From assembly GCA_003671025.1 (NCBI GenBank), contig QWPW01000004.1, forward strand, positions 46,376-110,375: a stretch of DNA of 64,000 bases. Direction: 5' to 3'. Below are positions 33,258-41,673 of this stretch, piece by piece. The stretch is from Planctomycetota bacterium. GTDB taxonomy: Bacteria > Planctomycetota > Phycisphaerae > Phycisphaerales > SM1A02. Position 1 is the stretch's first letter. Every line of letters begins with the position of its first letter. Both the position numbers and the translations under genes were made by a program. The notes below the pieces were generated by a model. It was not told the DNA's origin. It did no database searches and worked only from the letters and a program-made list of their open reading frames with translations.

Positions 33258-34055
33258 TTACGAGTCGCGGAACTCAACCTCCGCGCGGCCTACTTCAGAC
33301 GAAAGCGTTGACTCGAGGCTCTTGATGAGCACCTCGTCGTCGATTGCGTGGGGCACGCTCATCACGATGGTGAAGTTAGTGCCCGACGCGCCTGCCTTCT
33401 GCTCGCGCACGCGGCAGCCCATGCGACGCAGCGTGTCGGCGGCGACCAGTTGCGCCTTCTGTCGATCGCCTCCCGCCGCAATACGAATCTTGACGGCGGC
33501 GGGCCGCTGCGCCTCGAGCCAATAGATCACGGCCCAACCTGCGGTGGCGACGACGAGCGCGTTCACGAATTGCGAAAGTCCACACGCAAGTCCGATGACC
33601 ACCACCAAAATTGCGCGGCCGGTGATTTGCGGATTGTCCAGAATCGTGCGGAAGCGAATGAGGCTTCCAATGCCAAACACTACGAACGCCATCGCTTGAT
33701 CGACGGCCACGAGCGCAGAGACCACGGCGCCGACGACGGCGAGAATCACCAACGTCTTCCGCTCTTCCGACGCGTCGGAGAGTTCGCGGCGATTGCGCGT
33801 GCGCGGATGATTGCCGATGAGTGAAGCCAGTGCCACGGCGAGCGCGATGCCGCTGACGACTTCAACCCACGTGGCCCAATCGGTGAACTGATCGAGCGCG
33901 TGCTGGATGCGCGCCGACGGCGTCTGCTTGAGCGTGGTCGGCATCATCGACGTAATCGGATCGGGGCCGACCGCCTGTACTGCAGACACAGCGAGAACGC
34001 CAACGAATCCAACAAGAATGGCGACAACAAGACGGGTGCGCTGAGGACGATTCAT
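33258..34055 (-). CDS. DUF4956/MgtC-like membrane protein
   Basis: Inner-membrane protein of 265 residues. It has an N-terminal hydrophobic segment (about 8-28), a second at about 62-80, and a cluster at about 98-180 that includes FVVFGIGSLIRFRT and AILVVVIGLACGLSQF, the pattern of DUF4956/MgtC-like proteins. The C-terminal 85 residues are soluble with an alternating beta-alpha pattern (AVKIRIAAGGDRQKAQLVAAD, TNFTIVMSVPH) resembling an ACT-like domain. MgtC-type proteins affect magnesium or phosphate homeostasis; function here is open. It is the second gene after the hypothetical at 34161-34988 on the same strand, 105 bp apart. Confidence 0.7.
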   Translation of the reverse strand: MNRPQRTRLVVAILVGFVGVLAVSAVQAVGPDPITSMMPTTLKQTPSARIQHALDQFTDWATWVEVVSGIALAVALASLIGNHPRTRNRRELSDASEERKTLVILAVVGAVVSALVAVDQAMAFVVFGIGSLIRFRTILDNPQITGRAILVVVIGLACGLSQFVNALVVATAGWAVIYWLEAQRPAAVKIRIAAGGDRQKAQLVAADTLRRMGCRVREQKAGASGTNFTIVMSVPHAIDDEVLIKSLESTLSSEVGRAEVEFRDS

Positions 34056-34160
34056 AGAGGTGAATCATCACGAAGCAGCGCGTCGCATGCAACATGCTCA
34101 CGGAACAACTTTGCGCAAACTTGGCGAAATCAAGCGTGAACCGATGTTGCGGACTCGCGC

Positions 34161-34988
34161 TCAGCGGCGGCGACGCGTGCCCATGACCGAGGGAACCGCG
34201 AGGCGCTGCTCTTGCCGCTGCGGTGCAGATGGCGTGCCTTGCTGCTGGCTAAGTTTGCGGAAATGCTCGTTGGTTTGCTCAATCGAGTTGCGCACTGATG
34301 CGACTTTCTGCGCATCGAGGCCTTGCAAAATCGCGCTCGCCATCGCGTTGGCGTGATTGAACGGACCAAAGCCTAACTGCCCTTGCGCGATATCGATGCG
34401 CACCAAGGTCGCGCCCAAATCCGAGAGCATGCACAACGCAGTCATGGTTTCAGGCTGATCGAAACCTTTGCCGTCCTTCATGAGCGAACCCAGAAAACGT
34501 CCCGCGGTCACGAAGACTGGCTCGTTGACGTTCTTCATCGCAGTCACGGTCTGCGCGACTTTCACCATGACTTCGCGTGGCTGGCGGATGACGGTGACTT
34601 CTTGTTCGTTTACTTGAATCTTGCGACGAAACGCATTGCACGCAGCAGCGGCGACGGCGAGGCCCGATTCAATCGACGCGAATCCGAAGGCTGTTTCCAA
34701 ACCCATCGCGGCATCAGTGGGAGTCTCTTCAGTCACGTTGGCAGTGCTGCCATCGACCCACATGTTCTTGACGCCCAGCGACGCGCATGCTTGCAGACCT
34801 GCTTGCACCAACGAGTCGCTTTGCGTCTTGCCTTGCGCGAGCAGCGAGGCGACCACGTTGGCCGCGGTGCGCGGAATCGCTTCTTCTTGCGTGATCTTCA
34901 CGATGAGCAGATTCACGAACTCGACGAAGTCCTTCTTCTCGATGTCGCGAATGAGAACATACTGGCCGTTGAGTCGAATCGCGCTCAT
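34161..34988 (-). CDS. Conserved-looking hypothetical protein
   Basis: Cytoplasmic protein of 275 residues that I do not recognise. The start is ATG 34988, supported by AAGGAA 7 nt upstream; the frame continues to 35039 without an equal site. The sequence is rich in Ala, Val and Gln, and mostly helical in pattern. It has no signal peptide or membrane segment. Notable segments are SAIRLNGQYVLIRDIEKKDF at the N-terminus, IPRTAANVVASLLAQGKTQS, and AFRRKIQVNEQEVTVIRQPR. The last 30 residues are Gln/Arg-rich and probably disordered (QQQGTPSAPQRQEQRL). It is divergent from purE (126 bp between starts), with a possible -10 TACCAT in the gap. Confidence 0.7.
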   Translation of the reverse strand: MSAIRLNGQYVLIRDIEKKDFVEFVNLLIVKITQEEAIPRTAANVVASLLAQGKTQSDSLVQAGLQACASLGVKNMWVDGSTANVTEETPTDAAMGLETAFGFASIESGLAVAAAACNAFRRKIQVNEQEVTVIRQPREVMVKVAQTVTAMKNVNEPVFVTAGRFLGSLMKDGKGFDQPETMTALCMLSDLGATLVRIDIAQGQLGFGPFNHANAMASAILQGLDAQKVASVRNSIEQTNEHFRKLSQQQGTPSAPQRQEQRLAVPSVMGTRRRR

Positions 34989-35082
34989 AGTGTTTCCTTG
35001 CGAAGTCCCGCGGAAAGCCCTCAGGAATTCGAAGGCCAAGTGGCGATGGTAGCACCCTTCCCCGCGTAACTCGGCGCGCGTT

Positions 35083-35088
35083 TACACT
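35083..35088 (+). promoter_or_regulatory. -10-like hexamer TACACT upstream of purE
   Basis: TACACT ends 26 nt before the purE ATG and 15 nt before the mini-ORF ATG. It would start a transcript about 7 nt further on and leave a short leader that contains the mini-ORF and an AAGG ribosome site. Confidence 0.4.
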
Positions 35089-35103
35089 CGACCACAGCAA
35101 GGC

Positions 35104-35125
35104 ATGAGCAACGCATGAGCAACGA
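35104..35125 (+). repeat. 11-bp tandem duplication of the purE start, creating a 4-codon mini-ORF
   Basis: ATGAGCAACGC (35104-35114) is followed by ATGAGCAACGA (35115-35125). The first copy opens a mini-ORF, Met-Ser-Asn-Ala-stop, whose TGA (35116-35118) overlaps the ATG of purE (35115-35117). AAGG at 35099-35102 is 1 nt before the first ATG and 12 nt before the second, so neither spacing is ideal. Confidence 0.8.
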
Positions 35126-35636
35126 CGACACCCACAACAACACCATCGATGTTGCAATCATCATGGGCTCGCAATCCGATTGGGAGTCAATGCAACACGC
35201 CGCCTCGACGCTGTTGGCATTGGGCATCACGCACGAATGCAAAGTGGTCTCTGCGCATCGCACGCCCGATTTGCTGTTCGAGTTTGCCAGCACTGCGCGT
35301 GGACGCGGAATCAAAGTGGTAATCGCGGGCGCGGGAGGCGCGGCGCATCTTCCCGGCATGTGTGCGGCGAAAACCGATCTCCCCGTGTTGGGCGTTCCCA
35401 TCGAATCAAAGGTGCTCAAAGGCGTGGACTCGCTGCTCTCGATTGTGCAAATGCCCGCCGGAATCCCTGTGGGAACGCTGGCGATTGGTCGCGCGGGCGC
35501 GGTGAACGCGGCGCTGTTGGCCGCGAGCATCTTGTCGCTGAGCAACGCAACGATTGCCGCGCGACTCGCAGAGTTTCGCGCCAAGCAAACCGCTGACGTC
35601 CTCGCGCGACCGATTCCAGGCAGCGACGCGTCATGA
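35115..35636 (+). CDS. purE: N5-carboxyaminoimidazole ribonucleotide mutase
   Basis: Cytoplasmic purine biosynthesis enzyme of 173 residues that converts N5-CAIR to CAIR. The diagnostic PurE blocks are present: [13 protein letters not shown] (15-27), VSAHRTPD (about 46-53), [15 protein letters not shown] (about 68-82), LPVLGVPI and [20 protein letters not shown] (about 108-127). The purK gene overlaps its stop codon by 4 nt (ATGA), so the two-step PurK-PurE route is encoded together. The duplicated start region is unusual. Length is typical of class I PurE. Confidence 0.97.
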   Translation: MSNDDTHNNTIDVAIIMGSQSDWESMQHAASTLLALGITHECKVVSAHRTPDLLFEFASTARGRGIKVVIAGAGGAAHLPGMCAAKTDLPVLGVPIESKVLKGVDSLLSIVQMPAGIPVGTLAIGRAGAVNAALLAASILSLSNATIAARLAEFRAKQTADVLARPIPGSDAS

Positions 35637-36835
35637 GCGAATCATCGCTCGAGCAAGGGCAGTCGAATGAGCGCGCGCGCGTTGCCGGCGACGTGCTGAC
35701 GAAACCAAACGCATCGTCGTCGCCTACTGCCACGCGCATCGGAATTCTCGGCGGAGGCCAACTCGGTCAGATGCTGGGACTCGCCGCAATTCCATTGGGC
35801 ATCGAGTGCGTGTTCTTCGACCCCGCACGCGAATCGCCTGCGCGTCTCGTCGGTCGACATGTGTGTGCGGCGTGGGATGACCTCGAGGCACTCGCGCAGT
35901 TCGCCGACAGCGTTGATGCGATCACCTTCGAGTTCGAAAACGTTTCTGCGAAGAGCCTCGCGTTTCTTGCCGCGCGCAAGCCAGTGCGGCCCGGCGTGCG
36001 TTCGCTTGAGCTCACCTGTGATCGGATTCGCGAGAAAGAATTCTTGCGCGCGAATGGTGTTCCCGTGCAGCCGTTCGCTGCGGTTTCTTCGCGGAGCGAA
36101 CTCGATCTCGCGCTCGCGACCGTGGGCACACACGGCGTGCTCAAGACTCGTTCGCTCGGTTACGACGGCAAAGGTCAACGCGTCATTCGTCACGCCGATG
36201 AACTCGCGAGTGCATGGGACGCGCTTGATAATGCGCCATGCATCTATGAAGCGTTCGTCCCCTTTGATCGCGAAGTTTCGGTCGTGGCCACACGCGCGCT
36301 CGATGGTTCCATCGCGGTATATCCCGTGGTGGAAAATGTTCACGCGCAGGGAATCCTCGTGCGCTCCATCGCTCCCGCGCGCTTGAGTGACGTGCTCGCA
36401 CGTGCGGCCGAAGAACATGCGCGGAGAGTGATCGAAGCACTCGATCATGTTGGAACACTCGCGCTCGAGTTGTTCGTCGCCGATGGAACGCTCATCGCCA
36501 ACGAGATTGCGCCGCGCGTCCACAACTCTGGCCACTGGACCATGAGCGGCACTCGCACCAGTCAGTTCGAACATCACATGCGTGCCGTCGCGGGACTTCC
36601 GCTTGGTGAATGCAGCAGTCGTGAGCCGGCGGCGATGGTGAACCTCATCGGCGGCGTGCCGGAAACTGCGGAAATCCTGCGGATTTCAGGGGCAAACGTG
36701 CATCTCTATCACAAGGCTCCGCGCGCGGGACGGAAGGTCGGACACATCACGCTGGTCGCGCCGACGATGGATGAACTCTTGAATCGTTGCGCAATGGCGC
36801 AAGCACTTGCGCAACGCAGCAATCGTCTTTCGTGA
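35633..36835 (+). CDS. purK: N5-carboxyaminoimidazole ribonucleotide synthase
   Basis: ATP-grasp enzyme of 400 residues that makes N5-CAIR from AIR, bicarbonate and ATP, directly before PurE in the pathway. After a 27-residue non-conserved leader, [21 protein letters not shown] begins at about 29 (first residues [14 protein letters not shown]). The ATP-grasp region has [17 protein letters not shown] (about 167-183), [14 protein letters not shown], and [21 protein letters not shown] (in part) near 280-300 with [19 protein letters not shown]. The start overlaps the purE stop by 4 nt. The N-terminal leader is longer than usual; a later start is possible but lacks an ATG before the Rossmann strand. 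Confidence 0.96.
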   Translation: MSESSLEQGQSNERARVAGDVLTKPNASSSPTATRIGILGGGQLGQMLGLAAIPLGIECVFFDPARESPARLVGRHVCAAWDDLEALAQFADSVDAITFEFENVSAKSLAFLAARKPVRPGVRSLELTCDRIREKEFLRANGVPVQPFAAVSSRSELDLALATVGTHGVLKTRSLGYDGKGQRVIRHADELASAWDALDNAPCIYEAFVPFDREVSVVATRALDGSIAVYPVVENVHAQGILVRSIAPARLSDVLARAAEEHARRVIEALDHVGTLALELFVADGTLIANEIAPRVHNSGHWTMSGTRTSQFEHHMRAVAGLPLGECSSREPAAMVNLIGGVPETAEILRISGANVHLYHKAPRAGRKVGHITLVAPTMDELLNRCAMAQALAQRSNRLS

Positions 36836-36847
36836 GGAACTCAATCC

Positions 36848-37327
36848 ATGCACGCAACATCCGCAATGTCCACAATGTCTATGTCTCTTCGTGTTTCGAT
36901 CCTCGCAACGTTGCTCATGCTGATGGGTTGCGCATCAACCACTTCAGACTCCTCCAACGGTCCCGTTGACGACACGCTGTTGGCGGAAGCGCCGTTTGCA
37001 GGGAATTGGCGCAGCGAACTCGACGGCAGCATGCTCACGATTGAAGTCACGGGGATCTTCGCGATCGAACGCCCCGCCACCGGCGATCGCAGCCAGAACA
37101 AAGGCGTCGGCAACAGTGTCGGTTCATGGACATTCGACGGCACCAACGCGCGCTTCACCAACTTGCGCGAGAACAAAGAATGCGCGGATCTCACGGGCAC
37201 GTACACCGCCGAGGTTGTGCGCGACACCGTGCGCTTCACCAAAGTGCAAGACGATTGCGCGTCGCGTGAAGAGCTAATGGCATGGCCGTGGGCGCGAGTC
37301 AAAGTGAGCAACAGCGCCAACAAGTGA
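36848..37327 (+). CDS. Small lipoprotein, lipocalin-like C-terminal half
   Basis: Predicted lipoprotein of 159 residues. The signal peptide carries lipobox LLMLMGC with Cys 28. The mature part starts with a Ser/Asp-rich linker and then shows alternating beta segments (FAGNWRSELDGSMLTIEVTG, SVGSWTFDGTNARFTNL, TGTYTAEVVRDTVRFTKV) that resemble a small lipocalin-like barrel, with two cysteines (about 118 and 138) that could form a disulfide. AGGAA is 8 nt before ATG 36848. It follows purK by 12 bp and is likely in the same transcript, then ends at a bidirectional terminator. Function unknown. Confidence 0.75.
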   Translation: MHATSAMSTMSMSLRVSILATLLMLMGCASTTSDSSNGPVDDTLLAEAPFAGNWRSELDGSMLTIEVTGIFAIERPATGDRSQNKGVGNSVGSWTFDGTNARFTNLRENKECADLTGTYTAEVVRDTVRFTKVQDDCASREELMAWPWARVKVSNSANK

Positions 37328-37370
37328 GCGCTGGTTTCAATCGCTTCTCGCGCAACTCATTCGATCATTG

Positions 37371-37417
37371 AAAAAGAAACGAAGCCCAGACTTGTCTGGG
37401 CTTCGTGTTTGTTTTTC
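37371..37417. terminator. Bidirectional intrinsic terminator between lipoprotein and xer genes
   Basis: An 11-bp stem (37380-37390 and 37395-37405, loop CTTG) is followed by TGTTTGTTTTTC on the plus strand and by TTTCTTTTTC on the minus strand. It separates the convergent lipoprotein and Xer genes. Confidence 0.92.
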
Positions 37418-37435
37418 GAAACTGATCGGCGCGAA

Positions 37436-38431
37436 TCAACTCGCTTCGGCGCGCGGATGTGCCTTGTCGTAATCCGTGCGCATCTTGCTTTGCGCGAGAT
37501 GCGTGTACACCTGCGTCGACGACAGCGACTGATGCCCGAGCAACTCTTGCACCGCACGCAAGTCTGCACCGTTGTTGAGCAGATGCGTCGCGAAACTGTG
37601 GCGAATGGTGTGGGGGCTGATGTCGGGATCGAGTCCAACCTTCACCAGATACTTGGCCACCTTGCGGCGCACCGATCGGCTGGAAAGGCGTGATCCATGC
37701 TTGTTCACGAAGAGCGCGCCGTCTGCACTCGCGCCCAAACCCGCTGCGTGCAACTCACCATCGAGCATGTCGATGTAGTGACGCAAGCTCTTGAGCGCAT
37801 GCGCGCCCAGTGGAACCAACCGCTCGCGTCGACCCTTTCCACGAATGATGATGCACTCGTTGGATTCGTTGAGATCCGCGCGGTTGATCGCCACGACTTC
37901 GCTTACTCGGATACCAGTTGAGTAGAGCGTCTCGAGAATCGCGCGGTCGCGCGCACCCAAGAGATCCGTGTCATCAGGCGCTGAGAGCAAACGTTCTACT
38001 TCATCAACCGTGATCGCCTTCGGAAGTCGACGCGCCTGCTTTGGCGTGCGAATCAAGGTCATTGGATTCGTCGAAGTGAAGGTGCGCTTCTCGAGCCACT
38101 TGTGGAAGCTGCGCAGCGTTGCGATCTTGCGCGCCATCGTCGCAGGCGAGTAGCTCTGCTCCGCGAGACGCACGAGGAAGCCGCGAATGCGCTCGACATC
38201 ACACAACAGAATCGACGCGGTGATCGACTTCGGCGCGGGCTTCTTCGCCTGCGCGGCCTCGCATGCGGCGAGTTCGTTTTTCATGTCAACGGTGATCTTC
38301 AGATCGCCCTCGAGAAACTCGACGAACTGGCGCAGATCAAGTCCATAGCACCGCGAGGTGTAAGGACTGAAAGCGCGCTCATCAATGAGGTAGGACAGGA
38401 AGCGTTCGACGATGGGGAGATTTACGTTCAT
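37436..38431 (-). CDS. xerD: Tyrosine recombinase XerC/XerD-like
   Basis: Site-specific tyrosine recombinase of 331 residues that probably resolves chromosome dimers at dif with its Xer partner. The catalytic set is complete: Arg 175 (STGIRVSE), Lys 199 (RGKGRR), His 274 and Arg 277 (PHTIRH), His 300 (LLGH) and Tyr 309 (QVYTH). The N-terminal SAM-like DNA-binding domain begins VERFLSYLIDERAFSPYT. It has an extra Lys/Ala-rich insertion at about 48-75 relative to the usual 300 residues. I start it at ATG 38431, preceded by AGAGAGG; the frame extends upstream to a TTG at 38596 with no family residues. No nearby att sites, integron or mobile genes were seen, so a housekeeping Xer is the best reading. 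XerC versus XerD is not certain. Confidence 0.9.
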   Translation of the reverse strand: MNVNLPIVERFLSYLIDERAFSPYTSRCYGLDLRQFVEFLEGDLKITVDMKNELAACEAAQAKKPAPKSITASILLCDVERIRGFLVRLAEQSYSPATMARKIATLRSFHKWLEKRTFTSTNPMTLIRTPKQARRLPKAITVDEVERLLSAPDDTDLLGARDRAILETLYSTGIRVSEVVAINRADLNESNECIIIRGKGRRERLVPLGAHALKSLRHYIDMLDGELHAAGLGASADGALFVNKHGSRLSSRSVRRKVAKYLVKVGLDPDISPHTIRHSFATHLLNNGADLRAVQELLGHQSLSSTQVYTHLAQSKMRTDYDKAHPRAEAS

Positions 38432-38807
38432 GGCGGTTGCCTCTCTTTGCCTGAGCTGGGTGCTCGGACGATTTCGTGAATCAATGCGCTGACTCTCATG
38501 CATCGCGTGAACCATGCGTTTATCCGCATGAATCGCACGATTAACTACCGACGCTCGACTCATCTTTCCGAGCACATTCGCGCGCGACGTGAACAAAGTT
38601 CGTGTCGCAAGCGAGCTGTGCTTCGCCGCACTTTCAACGCGGCATTTCTGACAATATGGCTATCGGCCTGTTGGGCTTATGAGTTCAACTGTTTTTCCAA
38701 TGAGCGGTGCAAATTTCTCTCGGACGGACAGAGGATCGGACCTTGGTTCGACATCGAAAGCACGTGGCCCGCGTGTGCGAACGCGCACGACGCGAGCGCT
38801 CAAACAT
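38432..38807. other. Intergenic region, no gene recognised
   Basis: About 375 bases between the Xer start and the stop of the upstream lipoprotein gene on the same strand. Plus-strand frames here lack recognisable features, and the minus strand is only an upstream extension of the Xer frame. The region may carry the Xer promoter; I see no clear -35/-10 pair or hairpin. Confidence 0.45.
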
Positions 38808-39569
38808 TCACTGTCCGGGCACTCTTTCCGCCTTGCCATCGACCAATGGAACTCCAAGGCGCGCGGCCTCTTGCTCGAGCAAATCGCGAAGGAGAACGAA
38901 CGCGCCGAAGCGCGTAAAAAGGTCGATTCTGATCTCGTAAGCGCGCTCGCCCGAGCCGCTGTCGGGCGCGGCGCGGCCCATCGAGTAGCGCTCAAGCTCC
39001 TGCAAAGTCTCATGGCTGCGACCGTCAAAGATGCGCGAAGCCTGCGACATCGCGGCGCGCGACGAGTCCTGCCCGCCGATGCTCTCCGCGGTGGGCATGG
39101 TGAGTTCCTTGAGGTCGAGCGGACGGCGATCCGAACCCTCGGCGGCCGAAACCACTTCGATGGCGGCGCCAAATCGCAGCGGTTTGTAGGGATCCCAATC
39201 GGTCACAGTGCCCAGGACGAGCCCGTCGGCCTGGAGAGTCCGCATGAGGGTGTAGGCCTGTGTGAGATCACGCACGCCGGTCATCCCCAGCGAACGCATC
39301 GCGGCAAGGGTGCGGTTGAGCGGCAGGCAGCGCAGCCCCTCGACCTGCTCGATTTCGCTGACGAATCGATCCGCCACCGCAGCGCCGTCGACCGCGGAAA
39401 CGCCTGATTCATTGGCAAACGGGACGACGGCCCACACGCGCTCCGAGTCATAGGGAGCCTTGAGAATGATCGGCTGCGAGAGCCCCTTGGCGCATCCGCC
39501 CAGCGGCAGAATCAGCCCAAGTGAGGCGAATGCGAGCACGACCGCGATGAATGGTGAGCGCGAGGTCAT
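38808..39569 (-). CDS. Lipoprotein with CsgG/LpoB-like domain
   Basis: Predicted lipoprotein of 253 residues. The signal peptide ends at lipobox LPLGGC (Cys 26), which fixes the start at ATG 39569 rather than the longer frame. The region about 35-110 (VWAVVPFANESGVSAVDGAA, followed by DRFVSEIEQVEGLRCLPLNR and a GM turn) has the beta-alpha pattern of the CsgG/LpoB/GNA1162 group: a V-x-P-F-x-N-x-S motif, then an amphipathic helix and a strand. These proteins are outer-membrane lipoproteins that aid peptidoglycan synthases or assemble export pores. The C-terminal 80 residues look helical and charged. It follows a TolB-like lipoprotein gene on the same strand, 325 bases away. GATAGC ends 6 nt before the ATG. 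Confidence 0.68.
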   Translation of the reverse strand: MTSRSPFIAVVLAFASLGLILPLGGCAKGLSQPIILKAPYDSERVWAVVPFANESGVSAVDGAAVADRFVSEIEQVEGLRCLPLNRTLAAMRSLGMTGVRDLTQAYTLMRTLQADGLVLGTVTDWDPYKPLRFGAAIEVVSAAEGSDRRPLDLKELTMPTAESIGGQDSSRAAMSQASRIFDGRSHETLQELERYSMGRAAPDSGSGERAYEIRIDLFTRFGAFVLLRDLLEQEAARLGVPLVDGKAERVPGQ

Positions 39570-39894
39570 AGTTGGGCTATCGACCGCAAGCGCTATGCCT
39601 GTGCAGCGACGAAGGATGGGAATTTGCGTGCGCGCGCGAACTGCTGTCACGCACGCGCTTCGAGGCGCTTGAGGTTGCACGCGCAACGATCACCCAATGG
39701 ATCGACAATTTCTGCAACTCGCAGCGGTGGCATACGACAAGTGGGAACACCAACGCGATCAAACACAAAATTGCGTTGGCTGATGCTTCAGTCGGGGACA
39801 CGTCGGTCGAGGCCCATAGGCAACCTGTCCACGAAAGCGGTGCAAACTGAAGTCTCCTCACAACACCAGCAGGGTCCCGACGCGCCGCGATCGC
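39570..39894. other. Intergenic region, no gene recognised
   Basis: About 325 bases between two minus-strand lipoprotein genes. A 94-codon minus frame (39577-39861) has a hydrophobic patch but no ribosome site or family pattern and overlaps the next gene's leader, so I leave it out. The promoter of the CsgG-like gene is probably here. Confidence 0.4.
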
Positions 39895-41298
39895 CTACTC
39901 GTCAACGCCTGCAAGACTGTTGGGCTTCAGCAGGGCCGGAGTGGTGTCGACGGGCTTCGTCGCAGGGGCGGCGACCGCCATTGCCTCGCCACCCGCGCCT
40001 GCTCGCGCTGCTGCCTTCTTGCTGGCATTGGCTGCGAATTCCACCGATTCTGCGGTGAACTTGGTGGCATCTGCGGTGATGGACCAGATGTTTTCCAGAC
40101 CGCCACGGTTGGAGACAAAGTAGACGCGCCCATCGGCGCCCCACGCGGGTTGCATGTTGCGGAATCGGCTGTTGGTCAGGCCGACGCGGCCAGTTCCGTC
40201 GGTGTTGACCACCCAGATGTCTGACTGGTCGGGCCACTGCGAATCGCCGCCGGGATTGACCACGGTGGTGAAGACGATCTTGGTGCCGTCAGGCGACCAG
40301 TTTGGCTGAAGAATCGCCGCATTCTTGGCGCTCACCACCTCGGTGGGATTGAGTCCTTCGCCGCGAATCAAGTCGATTGTCCACACGCCGTAGAGCCGCG
40401 AACCGCGTTGGCGCGCGCGCTGAAACAGCAGTGTGTCCTTGTCTTGCGCGGGCGACCAACGCGGCAAGAATCCCTCGCACACGAAGGTGCGCAGTCCGGG
40501 CGTTGCGCTGTCCACAATCCAAATCTCCCATGTGCCGGTGCGGCCGTTCTTACGGCTGAACGCGAGGCGTTTGCCATCGGGCGCCCATGTGGGCTGAACC
40601 TCTTCGTCGGCGTCGGAAGTGATCTGCATCGGCGCGCCGCCGGCAATCGGCATCGTGTAGATGTCCCAGTTGCCGTTGCGATTGGAGGCGAAGGCGATCT
40701 TCGTCCCGTCGGCGGCGATCGAGGGCATCAAATCGTCGCTGGGATCGGTGGTGAGTTGGGTCACGGTGCGACCGTCCACGGACTTGCGGTACACGTCAAA
40801 GGTCGGTCGGTGTTGCGTTGACGCAAACACCATAAATGTTCCAGTCTTGTCGACATCTGGCGCGTAGTCGCCGCCTTCTGTCGCGAAACTGACCTGCGAC
40901 AGGTTGCCGCCGCCTTCGGTGAGACCGTTGTCATTCATGCCTGCGCTGTTGCCCGCAAGGGCCGACAAACCAGAGCCCACGGCTCGGCGAGATTGCGCGG
41001 CGGAACCGCTCGTGCCAGGGATCGCCATGGGCGCCGTAGTCGACGACCCCATGCCATCGGCACGGGTGGTCGACTGCATGGTTGAATCGCGAGTCGCATC
41101 GTTGACCGTTGGCGCGGGCGTCGCCGACGCGCTCACCGAGTTGCGCTGCGGAACAGTTGTCGTGGGCTCGCTAGAAAATGTGTCGCTGGCGAAACGCGAA
41201 ACCGCGCTGCAACCACCGATCACGGTGAGCGTGCTCAGCGCGAACGCGCAGCGAATTGCGAGAGACTTCAATGATGGCGAGGTCTGCGTTGGCGACAT
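39895..41298 (-). CDS. TolB-like beta-propeller lipoprotein (PD40 repeats)
   Basis: Predicted lipoprotein of 467 residues with lipobox VIGGC (Cys 30). A Ser/Thr/Ala-rich linker (about 38-125) leads to a propeller of PD40/WD40-like repeats (about 130-425), for example GTKIAFASNRNGNWDIYTM, GKRLAFSRKNGRTGTWEIWI, GTKIVFTTVVNPGGDSQW and GRVYFVSNRGGLENIWSI. This pattern is typical of TolB and related periplasmic propellers that bind proteins at the outer membrane or peptidoglycan. No tolA/Q/R or pal genes are beside it, so it is TolB-like rather than assigned TolB. The last 45 residues are Ala/Pro-rich. Confidence 0.82.
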   Translation of the reverse strand: MSPTQTSPSLKSLAIRCAFALSTLTVIGGCSAVSRFASDTFSSEPTTTVPQRNSVSASATPAPTVNDATRDSTMQSTTRADGMGSSTTAPMAIPGTSGSAAQSRRAVGSGLSALAGNSAGMNDNGLTEGGGNLSQVSFATEGGDYAPDVDKTGTFMVFASTQHRPTFDVYRKSVDGRTVTQLTTDPSDDLMPSIAADGTKIAFASNRNGNWDIYTMPIAGGAPMQITSDADEEVQPTWAPDGKRLAFSRKNGRTGTWEIWIVDSATPGLRTFVCEGFLPRWSPAQDKDTLLFQRARQRGSRLYGVWTIDLIRGEGLNPTEVVSAKNAAILQPNWSPDGTKIVFTTVVNPGGDSQWPDQSDIWVVNTDGTGRVGLTNSRFRNMQPAWGADGRVYFVSNRGGLENIWSITADATKFTAESVEFAANASKKAAARAGAGGEAMAVAAPATKPVDTTPALLKPNSLAGVDE

Positions 41299-41450
41299 GG
41301 TGGCTCCTGCGGGCGAACGCCGCTGCGGGTCCTATCGGCAGTTGCATCTATGAGGTTGAGTAGGTCTGTGAGTTCGACGCGAACGAAGCAATCGCTCAAG
41401 GCATCGAGCGTCAAAGAGACCAAGGCGCGCCGTAATTGCGCGGGCTTCGC

Positions 41451-41456
41451 TACACT
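41451..41456 (+). promoter_or_regulatory. -10-like hexamer TACACT before tRNA-Lys
   Basis: TACACT (after CGC) lies 12 nt before the tRNA 5' end, a distance that allows a short 5' leader. A clear -35 at 16-18 bp was not found (CGCCGT at best). Confidence 0.45.
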
Positions 41457-41468
41457 GTTCCCCTTCGC

Positions 41469-41541
41469 GATTGCGTAGCTCAGTCGGTAGAGCAGCGGCC
41501 TTTTAAGCCGCGGGTCCTGGGTTCAAGTCCCAGCGCAATCA
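41469..41541 (+). tRNA. tRNA-Lys (anticodon TTT)
   Basis: A 73-nt cloverleaf: acceptor stem GATTGCG paired with CGCAATC plus discriminator A, D-arm GCTC-AGTCGGTA-GAGC, anticodon arm GCGGC-CTTTTAA-GCCGC with anticodon TTT, five-base variable loop GGGTC, and T-arm CTGGG-TTCAAGT-CCCAG. CCA is not encoded. It decodes AAA/AAG. Confidence 0.97.
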
Positions 41542-41673
41542 CTCGTTTGAAGGCCGCGGCGTCGAGCGCCGAGGCCCTCGTCAGCCTTCGTCAGGCCTCG
41601 TGACTCCTTGCGTGTCACGCTCTGATCCCTCTCCAGTCCCTTCCCGATCCGCTTGGTTCAGTAGTTCCGCCGC

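Noticed and set aside
37436..38431. Integron or mobile-element integrase
   Set aside because: No attC-like sites, cassette genes or other mobile genes; the context is housekeeping.
38498..38917. A 139-codon plus frame upstream of the CsgG-like gene
   Set aside because: No signal peptide or domain, overlaps the true minus-strand gene.
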